64,000 nucleotides of DNA from Cloacibacillus sp. (GTDB lineage Bacteria; Synergistota; Synergistia; Synergistales; Synergistaceae): positions 37,074 through 101,073 of the forward strand of contig NZ_JAJBUX010000018.1 in the NCBI RefSeq assembly GCF_020860125.1, read 5' to 3'. Every line of letters starts with the position of its first letter. Positions within the stretch are counted from its first letter, which is position 1. Positions 26,893-35,287 of this stretch are shown here, one piece after another. The translations under genes were made by a program, and so were the position numbers. The notes under the pieces were generated by a model, which did no database searches, was not told where the DNA came from, and saw only the letters and a program-made list of their open reading frames with translations.

Positions 26893-27735
26893 ATGGAAGG
26901 ATGGAAAATTACTCTGGCGCAGCTGGCTCCCACTTTGACGGAGGTGCGGAAAAACGCCGGGAGGGCTCTTGAAGTTATGTACGAGAGCGCTAGGCGCGGC
27001 AGCGGTCTCATCGTACTGCCGGAGCTTTATCTCTCCGGTTATGCCGTCTCCGGGTTTATCAAGAGCGAGGCGGAGAAAAGAGCTCTGCGGGCGGATGTGG
27101 CGGAGGGGCTTTCAATGCTGCGCGAGGGCGGTAAAAAGTCAAAGACGGACATTCTGGTCAGCTATCCGCTCTTTGAAGAGGGGGCGGAGAGGCCCTATAT
27201 AGCGCTTGAATATATCGCCGGCGGGGAGACTCTCGCGCTGCACCGCAAAATAAATCTCTGCAACTATGCCCAATACACCGAACATCTTAATTTCACTGCG
27301 GGAGATGAGGTCGTCGTAGCAAAGTCTGAGCGGGGAAATGCTGGACTATTTGTTTGTGAGGATCTGTGGCATGTTACAAACGCCATCTTTGCCGTGAAGC
27401 TTGGAGCCGAAGTCCTTTTCTATCCATCCGCGGCGACGGTGCTCGAGAGGGGCGCCGCGCCGGGATGCCTCCGTAACTGGCAGCGTCTCACGGTTGGCAC
27501 CGCTTTTTCACAGACGAGCTACGTCGTCTGCTGTAATCAGGCGGCCGGCGGAGGCGAGTATTATTTTGGGGGATCGCATGTGGTCGCCCCGGACGGCGAA
27601 CTGCTTTTGCAGCTGCCGTTTTTCGAGGAGGCGGTCGCCGATGTCGTGCTTGACGGGAAACTGCTGCGCGAGGTCAGGGAGATGAGGCCCCTGGTCGCGA
27701 ACGAGCGGTTGGATATCTACCGAAAATACATTTAA
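26893..27735 (+). CDS. Carbon-nitrogen hydrolase (nitrilase superfamily)
   Basis: A 280-residue nitrilase-superfamily amidase with the Glu-Lys-Cys triad visible: LPELYLSGY (Glu), LHRKINLCN (Lys) and GLFVCEDLWH (Cys). Relatives hydrolyse carbamoylputrescine, omega-amides or the glutamine used by NAD synthetase. GGAGGTG (26880-26886) places the start at ATG 26893 rather than 26878. Next to a ureohydrolase and a PucR-type regulator it most plausibly releases ammonia from a carbamoyl or amide intermediate (inference). Confidence 0.85.
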   Translation: MEGWKITLAQLAPTLTEVRKNAGRALEVMYESARRGSGLIVLPELYLSGYAVSGFIKSEAEKRALRADVAEGLSMLREGGKKSKTDILVSYPLFEEGAERPYIALEYIAGGETLALHRKINLCNYAQYTEHLNFTAGDEVVVAKSERGNAGLFVCEDLWHVTNAIFAVKLGAEVLFYPSAATVLERGAAPGCLRNWQRLTVGTAFSQTSYVVCCNQAAGGGEYYFGGSHVVAPDGELLLQLPFFEEAVADVVLDGKLLREVREMRPLVANERLDIYRKYI

Positions 27736-27747
27736 GGGGTCCGCGAG

Positions 27748-28905
27748 ATGGACGAAAGAGGCTTTTTTCAGTTTCTCGTAGACGTGGCCCTGACAGCCGA
27801 TTCCTTTCAGGAGCTTCTGCGGAAGATTGCGGAAAACCTCAAAAGCCCCGCCTGCTTTAAGGATGCTAACGGCACCATCTATATTGAGTCCGACGACCAC
27901 GTCTTTAGCGAACAGGTCGGGGCCTATCCGCTGGAGGAGCTGCGGCAGCGTTATTTTATTGAAAAGATAAGGGACGGCGAGCGGCTGCTCGGGCATTTCC
28001 TGCTGCCTAAAGATTACGCCGCGGATATTGACGGGCGCATAGACTCCGCGGTGCTCTCCATACGCGTCTACTGCGCGAGGAAACGGGCGGAGAGCGAGCG
28101 GCGCCAGTCGGCGGAGTCAGATGTATTGCAGCGTTTTCTCACGGGAAAGCTGCGTCTTGAGAGGGCGGCGGCGGAATTCAAGGAGCGTCCCTTCCCCCTG
28201 GAGAGGGGCAGCATGGTCGCGGTGATCGGCTACGGTAAGAGCCAGCGCGACAGATCGCTGAAAGAGTCCGAGGCGCTGAGCGCGATAGACGAGAAGTTTG
28301 GCCGTTTTTTCAAGCGCTATGTGGCCTGGCATGAGAGAAAAAAGATCGTCATCGCCTTCACGCCGCAGTTTCCCATGGACGAGGGCGCGGCCTGCGACTT
28401 TATCGAATATACTATCGAAAATATAAAAAAACGGGACGAGACGGGAGAGATGTTTGAAAATCTCCGCATCGGTTTCGGCTCGATAAAAAATGACACCGAG
28501 GATCTGCCGAAAAGTTACGAGGAGGCGGAGATGGCTTTTCGCGTCGCCTGTCTTCTGAGCGGTGGCGGGGAGTGGTGCCGGGCCTGGCGTTCGCTTGGGG
28601 CAATGCGGCTTCTCATGCTCTTTGCCGGTCATCCCGAAACCGACAGATTTGTGGAGTCCGTGCTGGGAAAGCTTATCACGGAGAGTCCAAAGGGTGAATA
28701 TGAGAACCTTTTGGATACCTTGGAGTGCATAGAAAAAAATTCATGGAATCTGAAACAGAGCTCCGTAGAAATGAATTTCCACTATAATACGTTAAAATAT
28801 AGATATCAAAGAATACAGGAAATTTTGGATATCGATCTGGCTTTACCGGTCAACCGGTTCAACGTGGCGCTTGCTTTGAAATTATATTCTTTGAGGGGCA
28901 GATAA
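27748..28905 (+). CDS. PucR/CdaR-type transcriptional regulator
   Basis: A 385-residue regulator. The C-terminal PucR helix-turn-helix (about residues 325-378, ENSWNLKQSSVEMNFHYNTLKYRYQRIQ) is typical. A GGDEF-like middle domain of the CdaR type and an N-terminal sensory part precede it. Members activate purine, sugar-acid or amino-acid catabolic genes when their substrate is present. It lies 12 bp after the amidase gene and 3 bp before the M20 gene, so it is embedded in the operon it probably controls. Confidence 0.82.
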   Translation: MDERGFFQFLVDVALTADSFQELLRKIAENLKSPACFKDANGTIYIESDDHVFSEQVGAYPLEELRQRYFIEKIRDGERLLGHFLLPKDYAADIDGRIDSAVLSIRVYCARKRAESERRQSAESDVLQRFLTGKLRLERAAAEFKERPFPLERGSMVAVIGYGKSQRDRSLKESEALSAIDEKFGRFFKRYVAWHERKKIVIAFTPQFPMDEGAACDFIEYTIENIKKRDETGEMFENLRIGFGSIKNDTEDLPKSYEEAEMAFRVACLLSGGGEWCRAWRSLGAMRLLMLFAGHPETDRFVESVLGKLITESPKGEYENLLDTLECIEKNSWNLKQSSVEMNFHYNTLKYRYQRIQEILDIDLALPVNRFNVALALKLYSLRGR

Positions 28906-28908
28906 TCT

Positions 28909-30075
28909 GTGGCTGACATAAGCGAGATAAAAAACAGGGAGATAAACGAGGCGCGGGCGCTCAATATACTGCAGCAGCTGATACGCATAAGGACCCATCA
29001 GCCGCAGGGCGACGAGGCCGACGCCGTAAAATATATCCTCTCCTTGATCGGCGGCAACGAAAGGATATCCCCGCGTGTGATATCGCACGGGGCAAACAGG
29101 AGCACTCTCCTGCTGCATATCAAGGGAAGGGCGGAGCGTCCTCCGGTCCTGCTGATGGGTCACCTCGATACGATCGGGCTGGAGAGCACTCTGCGCTGGA
29201 AGCATTATCCCTACAGCGCGGATTTTTCCGGCGGCTATGTCTTCGGCAGGGGAGCCATCAACAAGGGCGGGGCGACTGCGATGATCCTCGCGGCGGAGAT
29301 ACTCTCCCGCTGCGGCGAGCTTCCCTGCGATGTCTTCTTTGCCTTCACGGCGGACAACGACGAGGACGGCCTCGGGGCGAGGGCTCTCGTAGAGGGAAGT
29401 TTTCTGGAAGGTATTGGAGAGGTTATCTTTGTGCAGCCCACCGGCTGCATGATCGGTATCGCGCAGAAGGGGGTAGCCTGGGTCAGGGCTGAGGTCAGCG
29501 GGCATTACGCCCACGCGGCCTTTCCGAAACAGAGCGCGGACGTGGTGAAACTCCTTCTCGAATACCACAAAAAGCTGAATATAATGCTGCGCGGTGAGCC
29601 GCATCCCTATCTCGGTTATAACACCTGTGTCATCACTGAGCTTGAGTCAAAGGGGATAGCGCGCTATATGCTGCCCGGCAGCGCGAGAGCCTCTCTGGAT
29701 ATCAGGTTTCTCCCCGCGATAAACGAAAAGAAGATTCTATCGATGATCAACGGTACCGCCAAAGAATTGAATGAAAAATATCCGGAAGCCGGTTTCAAGA
29801 TATGTGTGGACAATCTGCGACTGCCATGCGCGATGGACGAAAATTCCCCTCATATAAAGAGATTTGAGGATATATACAGATCGCTGGGATACAAACCAAA
29901 AAAGACGGGGATATACTATCTCTGTGATACATCCGTCGTCGTTCCCTCCCTCGGCATTCCCTTCGCCATAATAGGGCCGGGCGAGGATATCTATCACAGC
30001 AACGAGGATGAGAAGATCGCGCTGGAAGATATAAAGAAGATGGCTAAGCTGTACTGCAATTATATAGTCTCTTAA
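28909..30075 (+). CDS. M20 family metallohydrolase (ArgE/DapE-like)
   Basis: A 388-residue zinc hydrolase of the M20 family. LLMGHLDTIG, GRGAINKGGATAMILA and AFTADNDEDG supply the metal and catalytic residues, and a dimerisation domain follows (HYAHAAF). Relatives remove acyl or aminoacyl groups from amino acids. A GTG start with GAGGGG upstream lies 3 bp after the regulator gene. Its stop codon shares the TTAA at 30072-30075 with the stop of the converging MFS gene. Confidence 0.85.
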   Translation: MADISEIKNREINEARALNILQQLIRIRTHQPQGDEADAVKYILSLIGGNERISPRVISHGANRSTLLLHIKGRAERPPVLLMGHLDTIGLESTLRWKHYPYSADFSGGYVFGRGAINKGGATAMILAAEILSRCGELPCDVFFAFTADNDEDGLGARALVEGSFLEGIGEVIFVQPTGCMIGIAQKGVAWVRAEVSGHYAHAAFPKQSADVVKLLLEYHKKLNIMLRGEPHPYLGYNTCVITELESKGIARYMLPGSARASLDIRFLPAINEKKILSMINGTAKELNEKYPEAGFKICVDNLRLPCAMDENSPHIKRFEDIYRSLGYKPKKTGIYYLCDTSVVVPSLGIPFAIIGPGEDIYHSNEDEKIALEDIKKMAKLYCNYIVS

Positions 30076-31280
30076 CGCCGGTATACCCGCGGACTCAGTG
30101 GTACAAGAGCCGCCGCGGCGAGGAATACCGCGCCGTAGAGCAGGCGGTAGGCTCCAGCCGCGTCGCCCGCTAGCCGGATGAGGAATTCCATGATGATCGG
30201 CGTAATGAAGAACTGACTGGAATAGAGCAGGCCGAAGAGGACGGCGAGGCGCGTCACATAGCGCCGTCCCCCAAGGTCTATCGTCAGACACATAAAGGCC
30301 GGATAACCGAAGCCCATCGCGAGGCCGAAGGTAAAGCCGCAGAGCATCAGCATCGCAGGGGTGGAGACGAAGGTCATCGTGAACATCATCGCCGCCGTTA
30401 CCGTAGTCGATACCGGCGCGCACAGCTTGCGCGGCAGCCGGTCGATGAGATGTCCGAAAATAATCCTGAACAACAGCGCCGTTCCCGCCGAGACGCTGAA
30501 GAAGTAGGAGGCGGCGACGCCTCGTTCCTGCGCCAGCTGCACAAAGCGCAGCTGCCCCGCGTCGGTGAGAGCGAATAGCATGGCTGAGATAATGAAAAAG
30601 ATTATCTGCGGTCTCTTGAGCAGTACAAGATAAGAGGCCTTCTCCTCCGTTTCTCCGTACGCGTGTGTGGCTGCGTTCTCGGCGGGGAGCGGTGGCAGGC
30701 GCCTTATGGCGGCGATGCCGGCTGTCACCAGCAGCGGAAAGAAAAATATATAGCTTTTGAAAAAGCCCTCTGAGATCAGGAACTCCATCGCCGGCACAAC
30801 GATGAGAGAGGGCAGATTGTAGGCGGTGGAGATCAGCCCGATGCTGCGGCCGCGGATATTTTCAGGTATAAACTGCCGCTCATAGGCCGTCATCATGATG
30901 CCGACGATCCCGAAGCCGGCGCCGGCGACGGCGCGCCACAGGATCACGCTCTTCACCATTCCCGCAAAGAGCGCGACGCCCGCCGCGCTGACGAAGAAAC
31001 AGCCGTAGCCGAAACGTATCAGGCTGCGGCCTCCGAAGCGCTGTTCCGCTATCGGGATAAAGGGGCGCAGCGAGAAAGAGACCCCGTAGCACACCCCCAT
31101 GACTACGCCGCCTAGCTCTCCCGCGGAGATTCCGATTCCCGCGAGGTAGGGAAGCATGAAGTAATAGCCGCTCTCAAGCGCGGTGCTGATAAAGGTGATA
31201 CAGAAAAACAGCAGTATATAACCCCACGCCGAGGCTGGGATGCTGGGATTATCTCTTGTCGGTGAGACGTACTTCGGCAT
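30072..31280 (-). CDS. MFS transporter, first of two paralogues
   Basis: A 402-residue major facilitator protein with 12 predicted helices. It opens WGYILLFFCITFISTALESGYYF, with the loop RPFIPIAEQRFGG after helix 2. It is about half identical by eye to the MFS protein at 32280-33485, pointing to a local duplication. GAGGGA precedes the ATG. The substrate is unknown; neighbouring dipeptidase and proline-type genes suggest peptides or amino acids, either in or out. Confidence 0.82.
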   Translation of the reverse strand: MPKYVSPTRDNPSIPASAWGYILLFFCITFISTALESGYYFMLPYLAGIGISAGELGGVVMGVCYGVSFSLRPFIPIAEQRFGGRSLIRFGYGCFFVSAAGVALFAGMVKSVILWRAVAGAGFGIVGIMMTAYERQFIPENIRGRSIGLISTAYNLPSLIVVPAMEFLISEGFFKSYIFFFPLLVTAGIAAIRRLPPLPAENAATHAYGETEEKASYLVLLKRPQIIFFIISAMLFALTDAGQLRFVQLAQERGVAASYFFSVSAGTALLFRIIFGHLIDRLPRKLCAPVSTTVTAAMMFTMTFVSTPAMLMLCGFTFGLAMGFGYPAFMCLTIDLGGRRYVTRLAVLFGLLYSSQFFITPIIMEFLIRLAGDAAGAYRLLYGAVFLAAAALVPLSPRVYRR

Positions 31281-31390
31281 AAATATCCCTCCGCGGAAAT
31301 CAATCTTACGATTAACAAGGATACAGGGAGATTGTAACGTTACAGGGTAATTAATGCCACAGTAAAGTTTTATTTTGTTTGAATAAAACG

Positions 31391-31426
31391 GGCTCCGCTC
31401 TCCCGCCGTAGCGGGAGAGCGGAGCC
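31391..31426 (-). terminator. Rho-independent terminator of the ppnP-pepV-MFS-proC operon
   Basis: A perfect 16 bp stem GGCTCCGCTCTCCCGC / GCGGGAGAGCGGAGCC with a 4-base loop is followed on the minus strand by CGTTTTATT. Confidence 0.85.
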
Positions 31427-31460
31427 TGTCTGCTAAATCGACGTCGTACCTTATACCTTA

Positions 31461-32276
31461 TTATTTATCAAGCATTTCCAGAATGCCGTCGCTGTAAGCC
31501 TTGGTGCGCAGAAATCCCTCTTCGTAGCACTCCTTCACCATGGCCTTGAAGGCGTTCTGCTCGAGGTTGTATAGCTGGCGCACGGAGATGCCGCCGGGGG
31601 TGCTGGTCTCCGCGAGCAGTCCGCTGATGTTGTCGATATTGTTCTCCCACACCTTGAGGCAGCCCTCTACGGTACCGAAGGCCATCTTAGCCGCCGTCTT
31701 GTGGTCGATGCCTAGCAGCAGCGCCGACTCGACGATGCCCTGGAAAAAGGCGTAAACGGGCGCTGGGCCGGTGAGCGAGGTTATCGCGTTGATCTTATCC
31801 TCACCGAGGGCGAGACAGGTGCCCATCGCGCCGAAGATCTTCATCAGATCGGCCCTCTGGGACTCACTTACCTTGGAGTTGAAGGCGACGGCGATGACGC
31901 CGTGGCCGATCCTGCTCGGCGGGTTGGGCAGGGCGCGCGCCACCGCCGCGCCGGGAACGTTGTTTTCGTAAAGCGCCATGGGGATTCCGGAAGAGATGGA
32001 GACGATTGTCTTCCCCGTGAAGTCGTAACCGCCGAGAGTTTTCGCCATATCGATGGCGTTGTCGGAGCGCACGCACATAAAGACGTAGTCGGCGGCGGCA
32101 ATCATATCTTTAGGCTCGCAGCAGACGGTGAGGCCGTATTTCCCGCTCATATATGCGAGGCGCTCCGCGCTCACGTCATAAAGGAAGATATCCGACGGCT
32201 TGGTGATGTTGCTCGCCGTTATCTTCTGGCTTAAAATCTCCGCGATCGCTCCTGAACCCATAAATCCTATCTTCAT
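31461..32276 (-). CDS. Pyrroline-5-carboxylate reductase family protein
   Basis: A 271-residue NAD(P)-dependent reductase of the ProC family. The Rossmann start MKIGFMGSGAIAEIL and the C-terminal signature SLTGPAPVYAFFQGIVESALLLG plus TSTPGGISVRQLYNLE are seen. ProC makes proline from pyrroline-5-carboxylate; some family members act on other cyclic imines. It begins 3 bp after the upstream MFS stop, with AGGAG in the end of that gene, and it ends the operon. The cofactor loop GSGAIAE departs somewhat from the classical GxGNM, so another imine substrate is possible. Confidence 0.85.
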   Translation of the reverse strand: MKIGFMGSGAIAEILSQKITASNITKPSDIFLYDVSAERLAYMSGKYGLTVCCEPKDMIAAADYVFMCVRSDNAIDMAKTLGGYDFTGKTIVSISSGIPMALYENNVPGAAVARALPNPPSRIGHGVIAVAFNSKVSESQRADLMKIFGAMGTCLALGEDKINAITSLTGPAPVYAFFQGIVESALLLGIDHKTAAKMAFGTVEGCLKVWENNIDNISGLLAETSTPGGISVRQLYNLEQNAFKAMVKECYEEGFLRTKAYSDGILEMLDK

Positions 32277-32279
32277 TTT

Positions 32280-33485
32280 CTACCACTCCTGTATTGTATT
32301 AGTTTTTTTATAGACTTTAGCGCTAACCGGTACGATAGCGGCAGTCGCCAGTAAGACGCCTCCGTAGATTATTCTGTACGCCAGCGCGGCGCTTCCGGTC
32401 ATGCCGATAAAAAACTCCATAATCACCGGCGTCAGGAAAAAGAGGCCGGAATAGATCAGTCCGAAGACCACCGCGAGGCGGGTGACATATCTCCGGCCTC
32501 CGAGGTCCAGTATAAGACACATGAAGGCGGGATAGCCAAAGCCCATCCCGATGCCAAAGATAAAGCCGTATAGCATGAGCGCCGAGGGAGACGAGGCCGT
32601 AGTCATCATCAGCATCATCGCCGCCGTAATGGACGTCGCTCCCGCGGCGCAGATCTTGCGGGGCAGGAGGTCGATCAGTTTCCCGCAGAGAATGCGGAAG
32701 AGCAGCGCCGTGCCGGCCGAGACGCTGAAAAAGTATGAGGCAGCAAGTCCCAGCTCGCCGGAGAGTTGAACGAACGTAAGCTGTCCTGCGTCCGTCAGCG
32801 CGAAGAGGGCGGCCGAGGCCGCGAAGAGCGCGATCTGCGGATTACGGAGCAGTGAGATATATGAAAGCCGTGCGCCATCTTTTTCCCCCGCCACCTGGGA
32901 CTCATCATTCCCGATCTTTGGCAGCTTGCGGACGGCGGCCGTTCCCGCAGCGATCAGCAGGGGAAAGAAGAAGATATAGCAGCGGTAGAACTCTCGTGTG
33001 ATGAGAAACTCCATTACGGGGACGATCACCAGCGATGGGAGGTTGTAGGCCGTCGTTATCAGCGCGATGCTGCGGCCTCTGATCTTTTCGGGGATAAACC
33101 GCCGCTCGTAAGCGGTGAGAGAGACCCCGACCATACTCAGCCCGAGGCCGAATATCCCGCGCCAGGCGATAACGGAGCCCATTGCCCCCGAAAAGAGCGC
33201 CACCCCGGCGGCGCTGATGAAAAAGCAGGCGTAGCCTCCCCAGAGCATCTTGTCGTCGCCGAGGCGCTGCTCGAAGAGTGGGACGAGGGGGCGGGAGAAG
33301 AATGAGACGCCGTAGCATATCCCCATAGCTACGCCCCCGAGCGCGCCGAGGGAAATGCCTCGGCCCTCAAGATAGGGGAGCAGAAAATAATAGCCGCTCT
33401 CCATGGAGGCGCTGATAAAGGTGATAGAGAAAAATATGAGAATATAACCGAGTTCCGGGCTTAATATTTTCTTCGTCCCGTTCAT
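32280..33485 (-). CDS. MFS transporter, second of two paralogues
   Basis: A 401-residue major facilitator protein closely resembling the one at 30072-31280 throughout (for example ESGYYFLLPYL and SYFFSVSAGTALLFRI in both). It is translationally coupled to the dipeptidase gene through a 4-base ATGA overlap and to proC 3 bp downstream. An operon of dipeptidase, carrier and ProC-like reductase suggests handling of proline-containing peptides or their products (inference). Confidence 0.82.
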   Translation of the reverse strand: MNGTKKILSPELGYILIFFSITFISASMESGYYFLLPYLEGRGISLGALGGVAMGICYGVSFFSRPLVPLFEQRLGDDKMLWGGYACFFISAAGVALFSGAMGSVIAWRGIFGLGLSMVGVSLTAYERRFIPEKIRGRSIALITTAYNLPSLVIVPVMEFLITREFYRCYIFFFPLLIAAGTAAVRKLPKIGNDESQVAGEKDGARLSYISLLRNPQIALFAASAALFALTDAGQLTFVQLSGELGLAASYFFSVSAGTALLFRILCGKLIDLLPRKICAAGATSITAAMMLMMTTASSPSALMLYGFIFGIGMGFGYPAFMCLILDLGGRRYVTRLAVVFGLIYSGLFFLTPVIMEFFIGMTGSAALAYRIIYGGVLLATAAIVPVSAKVYKKTNTIQEW

Positions 33486-34888
33486 CTCGCCATCTCTAAT
33501 ATCGCGTACGCCATCAGCCTCGTGCTTTCCATCAGGTTGGTGATCAAAAGCCTCTCGTTTGCTCCGTGCGCCCTGTCGTCCTCGTTTTCAAAGGTGGCCC
33601 CGTAGGGAACCATGTTGGGCATCCTCTTGGAGTATGTACCGCCGCACATACTGACGAGATAGGGCTCTTTACCGGTGGCGTTGTGATAGCCGCGCTGGAG
33701 GGTCTTTATCAGCGGATGCTCCGGGCTGTAGAAGAGCGGCGCCGCCTTCGCGAAGGGATCAAAGCTGCCGCCCGCCGCGGAGAAGGTCTGTTCCAGCGCA
33801 GCGCATACACTGTCGAAGGATATCGTCTCGGCTGGGATGTATATGCCGCAGGTGACGGTGATGGAATGCTTGTCGCCGCTGATTTTCGCCATATTCACGG
33901 TCAGCGCGCCGCAATGTGCGTGTGAGGCCCTTATGCCAAGCGAGCGGCCGTCCGCCTCCACGCCGATTTTGTCCGCGAGGAAACGCACGAATTTTCCGGC
34001 GCCGCCGCTGATTTCAGCGGCTTGGAGGAGGATCAGCAGTCTGCCGACGGCGTTTTCTCCAAGCTCGGGCAGTGTGGCGTGAGCCGCTTTCCCGTAAACG
34101 GTAATGGTAAGATGGTCGCTGGCGGCGGCTATTTTTGTTTTCCAGCCGTTCCTTTTAGCCGCGGCGGCAACGGCGCTTGCGGTTCTTTCAAGTGCCTGTA
34201 TCTCTCCCCTGAGCACGGCCTCCGCTCTCGCGGGGACCGAGCCGACACTTTCACCGCCGGCTATCTTTTCCAAAGAAAGTCCTTCCTCTGAAGTTGTTTC
34301 AAATACCGCCGTGGAGGTAAATTTTATCGTTCCCTTTTCCGTATTGACTACCGGATAGGCTCCGTCAGGGGTAAAGGCGTAGAGCGGCGGCCGTTCACTT
34401 TTAAGATAAGCCTCCACGTCGCGCATTTTGCCGCTCTCTTCGTCCATGCCGAAGATTATCCGCACTCTCTTCGAAAGCGGGATACCGAGGTCTGCCACCG
34501 CCTTCAAGGCGTAGAGAGAGCTGAAAAGCGGTCCCTTATCGTCCTGCGTGCCGCGTCCGAGAATGGCCCCGTTTTTAACGCATCCGCAGAACGGCTCGAA
34601 ATCCCAGCCCTCGCCGGGAGCCACCACGTCAAGGTGTCCCATGACGGCCACCGTCTCTTCTCCGTCGCCGTAATCGGCCCAGCATATTTTACCGTCCAGA
34701 TCCGTAACTTTGAAATCCAGCTGTCTGGCGCAGGCCATCGCGTGGTCGGCGGCGCGGGCTATCTCCATGCCGTAGGGAAAACCGCTGGCGTCCTCCGCGC
34801 AGAGGCTGGGAATGCGTACACTTTCACATACGCTCTGCACCAGCCGCGGAAGATATGATTTTACGATCCTGTCGAGCCTCTCGTTCAT
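33482..34888 (-). CDS. M20 dipeptidase, PepV/Sapep type
   Basis: A 468-residue cytoplasmic dinuclear zinc dipeptidase. Motifs are VMGHLDVVAPGEGW, GRGTQDDKGP, GMDEESG and the late HGANERL. The long insert domain typical of PepV separates the two catalytic halves. The enzyme hydrolyses a broad range of dipeptides. The ribosome site is weak. The gene lies 9 bp downstream of ppnP and overlaps the MFS gene by 4 bases. Confidence 0.9.
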   Translation of the reverse strand: MNERLDRIVKSYLPRLVQSVCESVRIPSLCAEDASGFPYGMEIARAADHAMACARQLDFKVTDLDGKICWADYGDGEETVAVMGHLDVVAPGEGWDFEPFCGCVKNGAILGRGTQDDKGPLFSSLYALKAVADLGIPLSKRVRIIFGMDEESGKMRDVEAYLKSERPPLYAFTPDGAYPVVNTEKGTIKFTSTAVFETTSEEGLSLEKIAGGESVGSVPARAEAVLRGEIQALERTASAVAAAAKRNGWKTKIAAASDHLTITVYGKAAHATLPELGENAVGRLLILLQAAEISGGAGKFVRFLADKIGVEADGRSLGIRASHAHCGALTVNMAKISGDKHSITVTCGIYIPAETISFDSVCAALEQTFSAAGGSFDPFAKAAPLFYSPEHPLIKTLQRGYHNATGKEPYLVSMCGGTYSKRMPNMVPYGATFENEDDRAHGANERLLITNLMESTRLMAYAILEMAR

Positions 34889-34897
34889 TGCAGAAGC

Positions 34898-35212
34898 CTA
34901 GAGAAAATCGCAGATGTATTCTGAAATTTCGCCACAGCGGACTTTAAATACGGTATTTGCCGGCACGTCATAGCAGCCGCCGGTCTCCACCAGCCGCCAG
35001 TCTTTGTCTCCCGGAAATAAAACTTCGACCGCGCCGCCCGTCATTATCACCTTCTCCGGACCGTCCGAATGGAACTCAAACTCCCCGGGGAGATATACGC
35101 CAAGAGTCTGCGTCTTTCCGTCTGGATAGCGAAGAGTGCGGCTCTGCACCTTGCCGTCGCAGTAGATATTTACCTTTACCTTGACATCGACTGAATTTAT
35201 GAATTCTGACAT
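34898..35212 (-). CDS. ppnP: Pyrimidine/purine nucleoside phosphorylase
   Basis: A 104-residue single-domain cupin of the PpnP (DUF1255) family, which splits several nucleosides with phosphate. The pattern VNIYCDGKVQSRTL, GVYLPGEFEFHSDGPEKVIMTGG and a C-terminal VPANTVFKVRCGE..YICDFL matches family members end to end. The ATG at 35212 lies 7 bases after AGGAGG; a GTG at 35215 is less likely. A role beside a dipeptidase is not obvious; it may simply be the first gene of this transcript. Confidence 0.85.
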   Translation of the reverse strand: MSEFINSVDVKVKVNIYCDGKVQSRTLRYPDGKTQTLGVYLPGEFEFHSDGPEKVIMTGGAVEVLFPGDKDWRLVETGGCYDVPANTVFKVRCGEISEYICDFL

Positions 35213-35287
35213 CACATATCCTCCTGTTCTCTTGATTAATGGGGAAGAGCGCCGCGCTCCTCCCCATAGCAGCTACTGTTAGACTTT

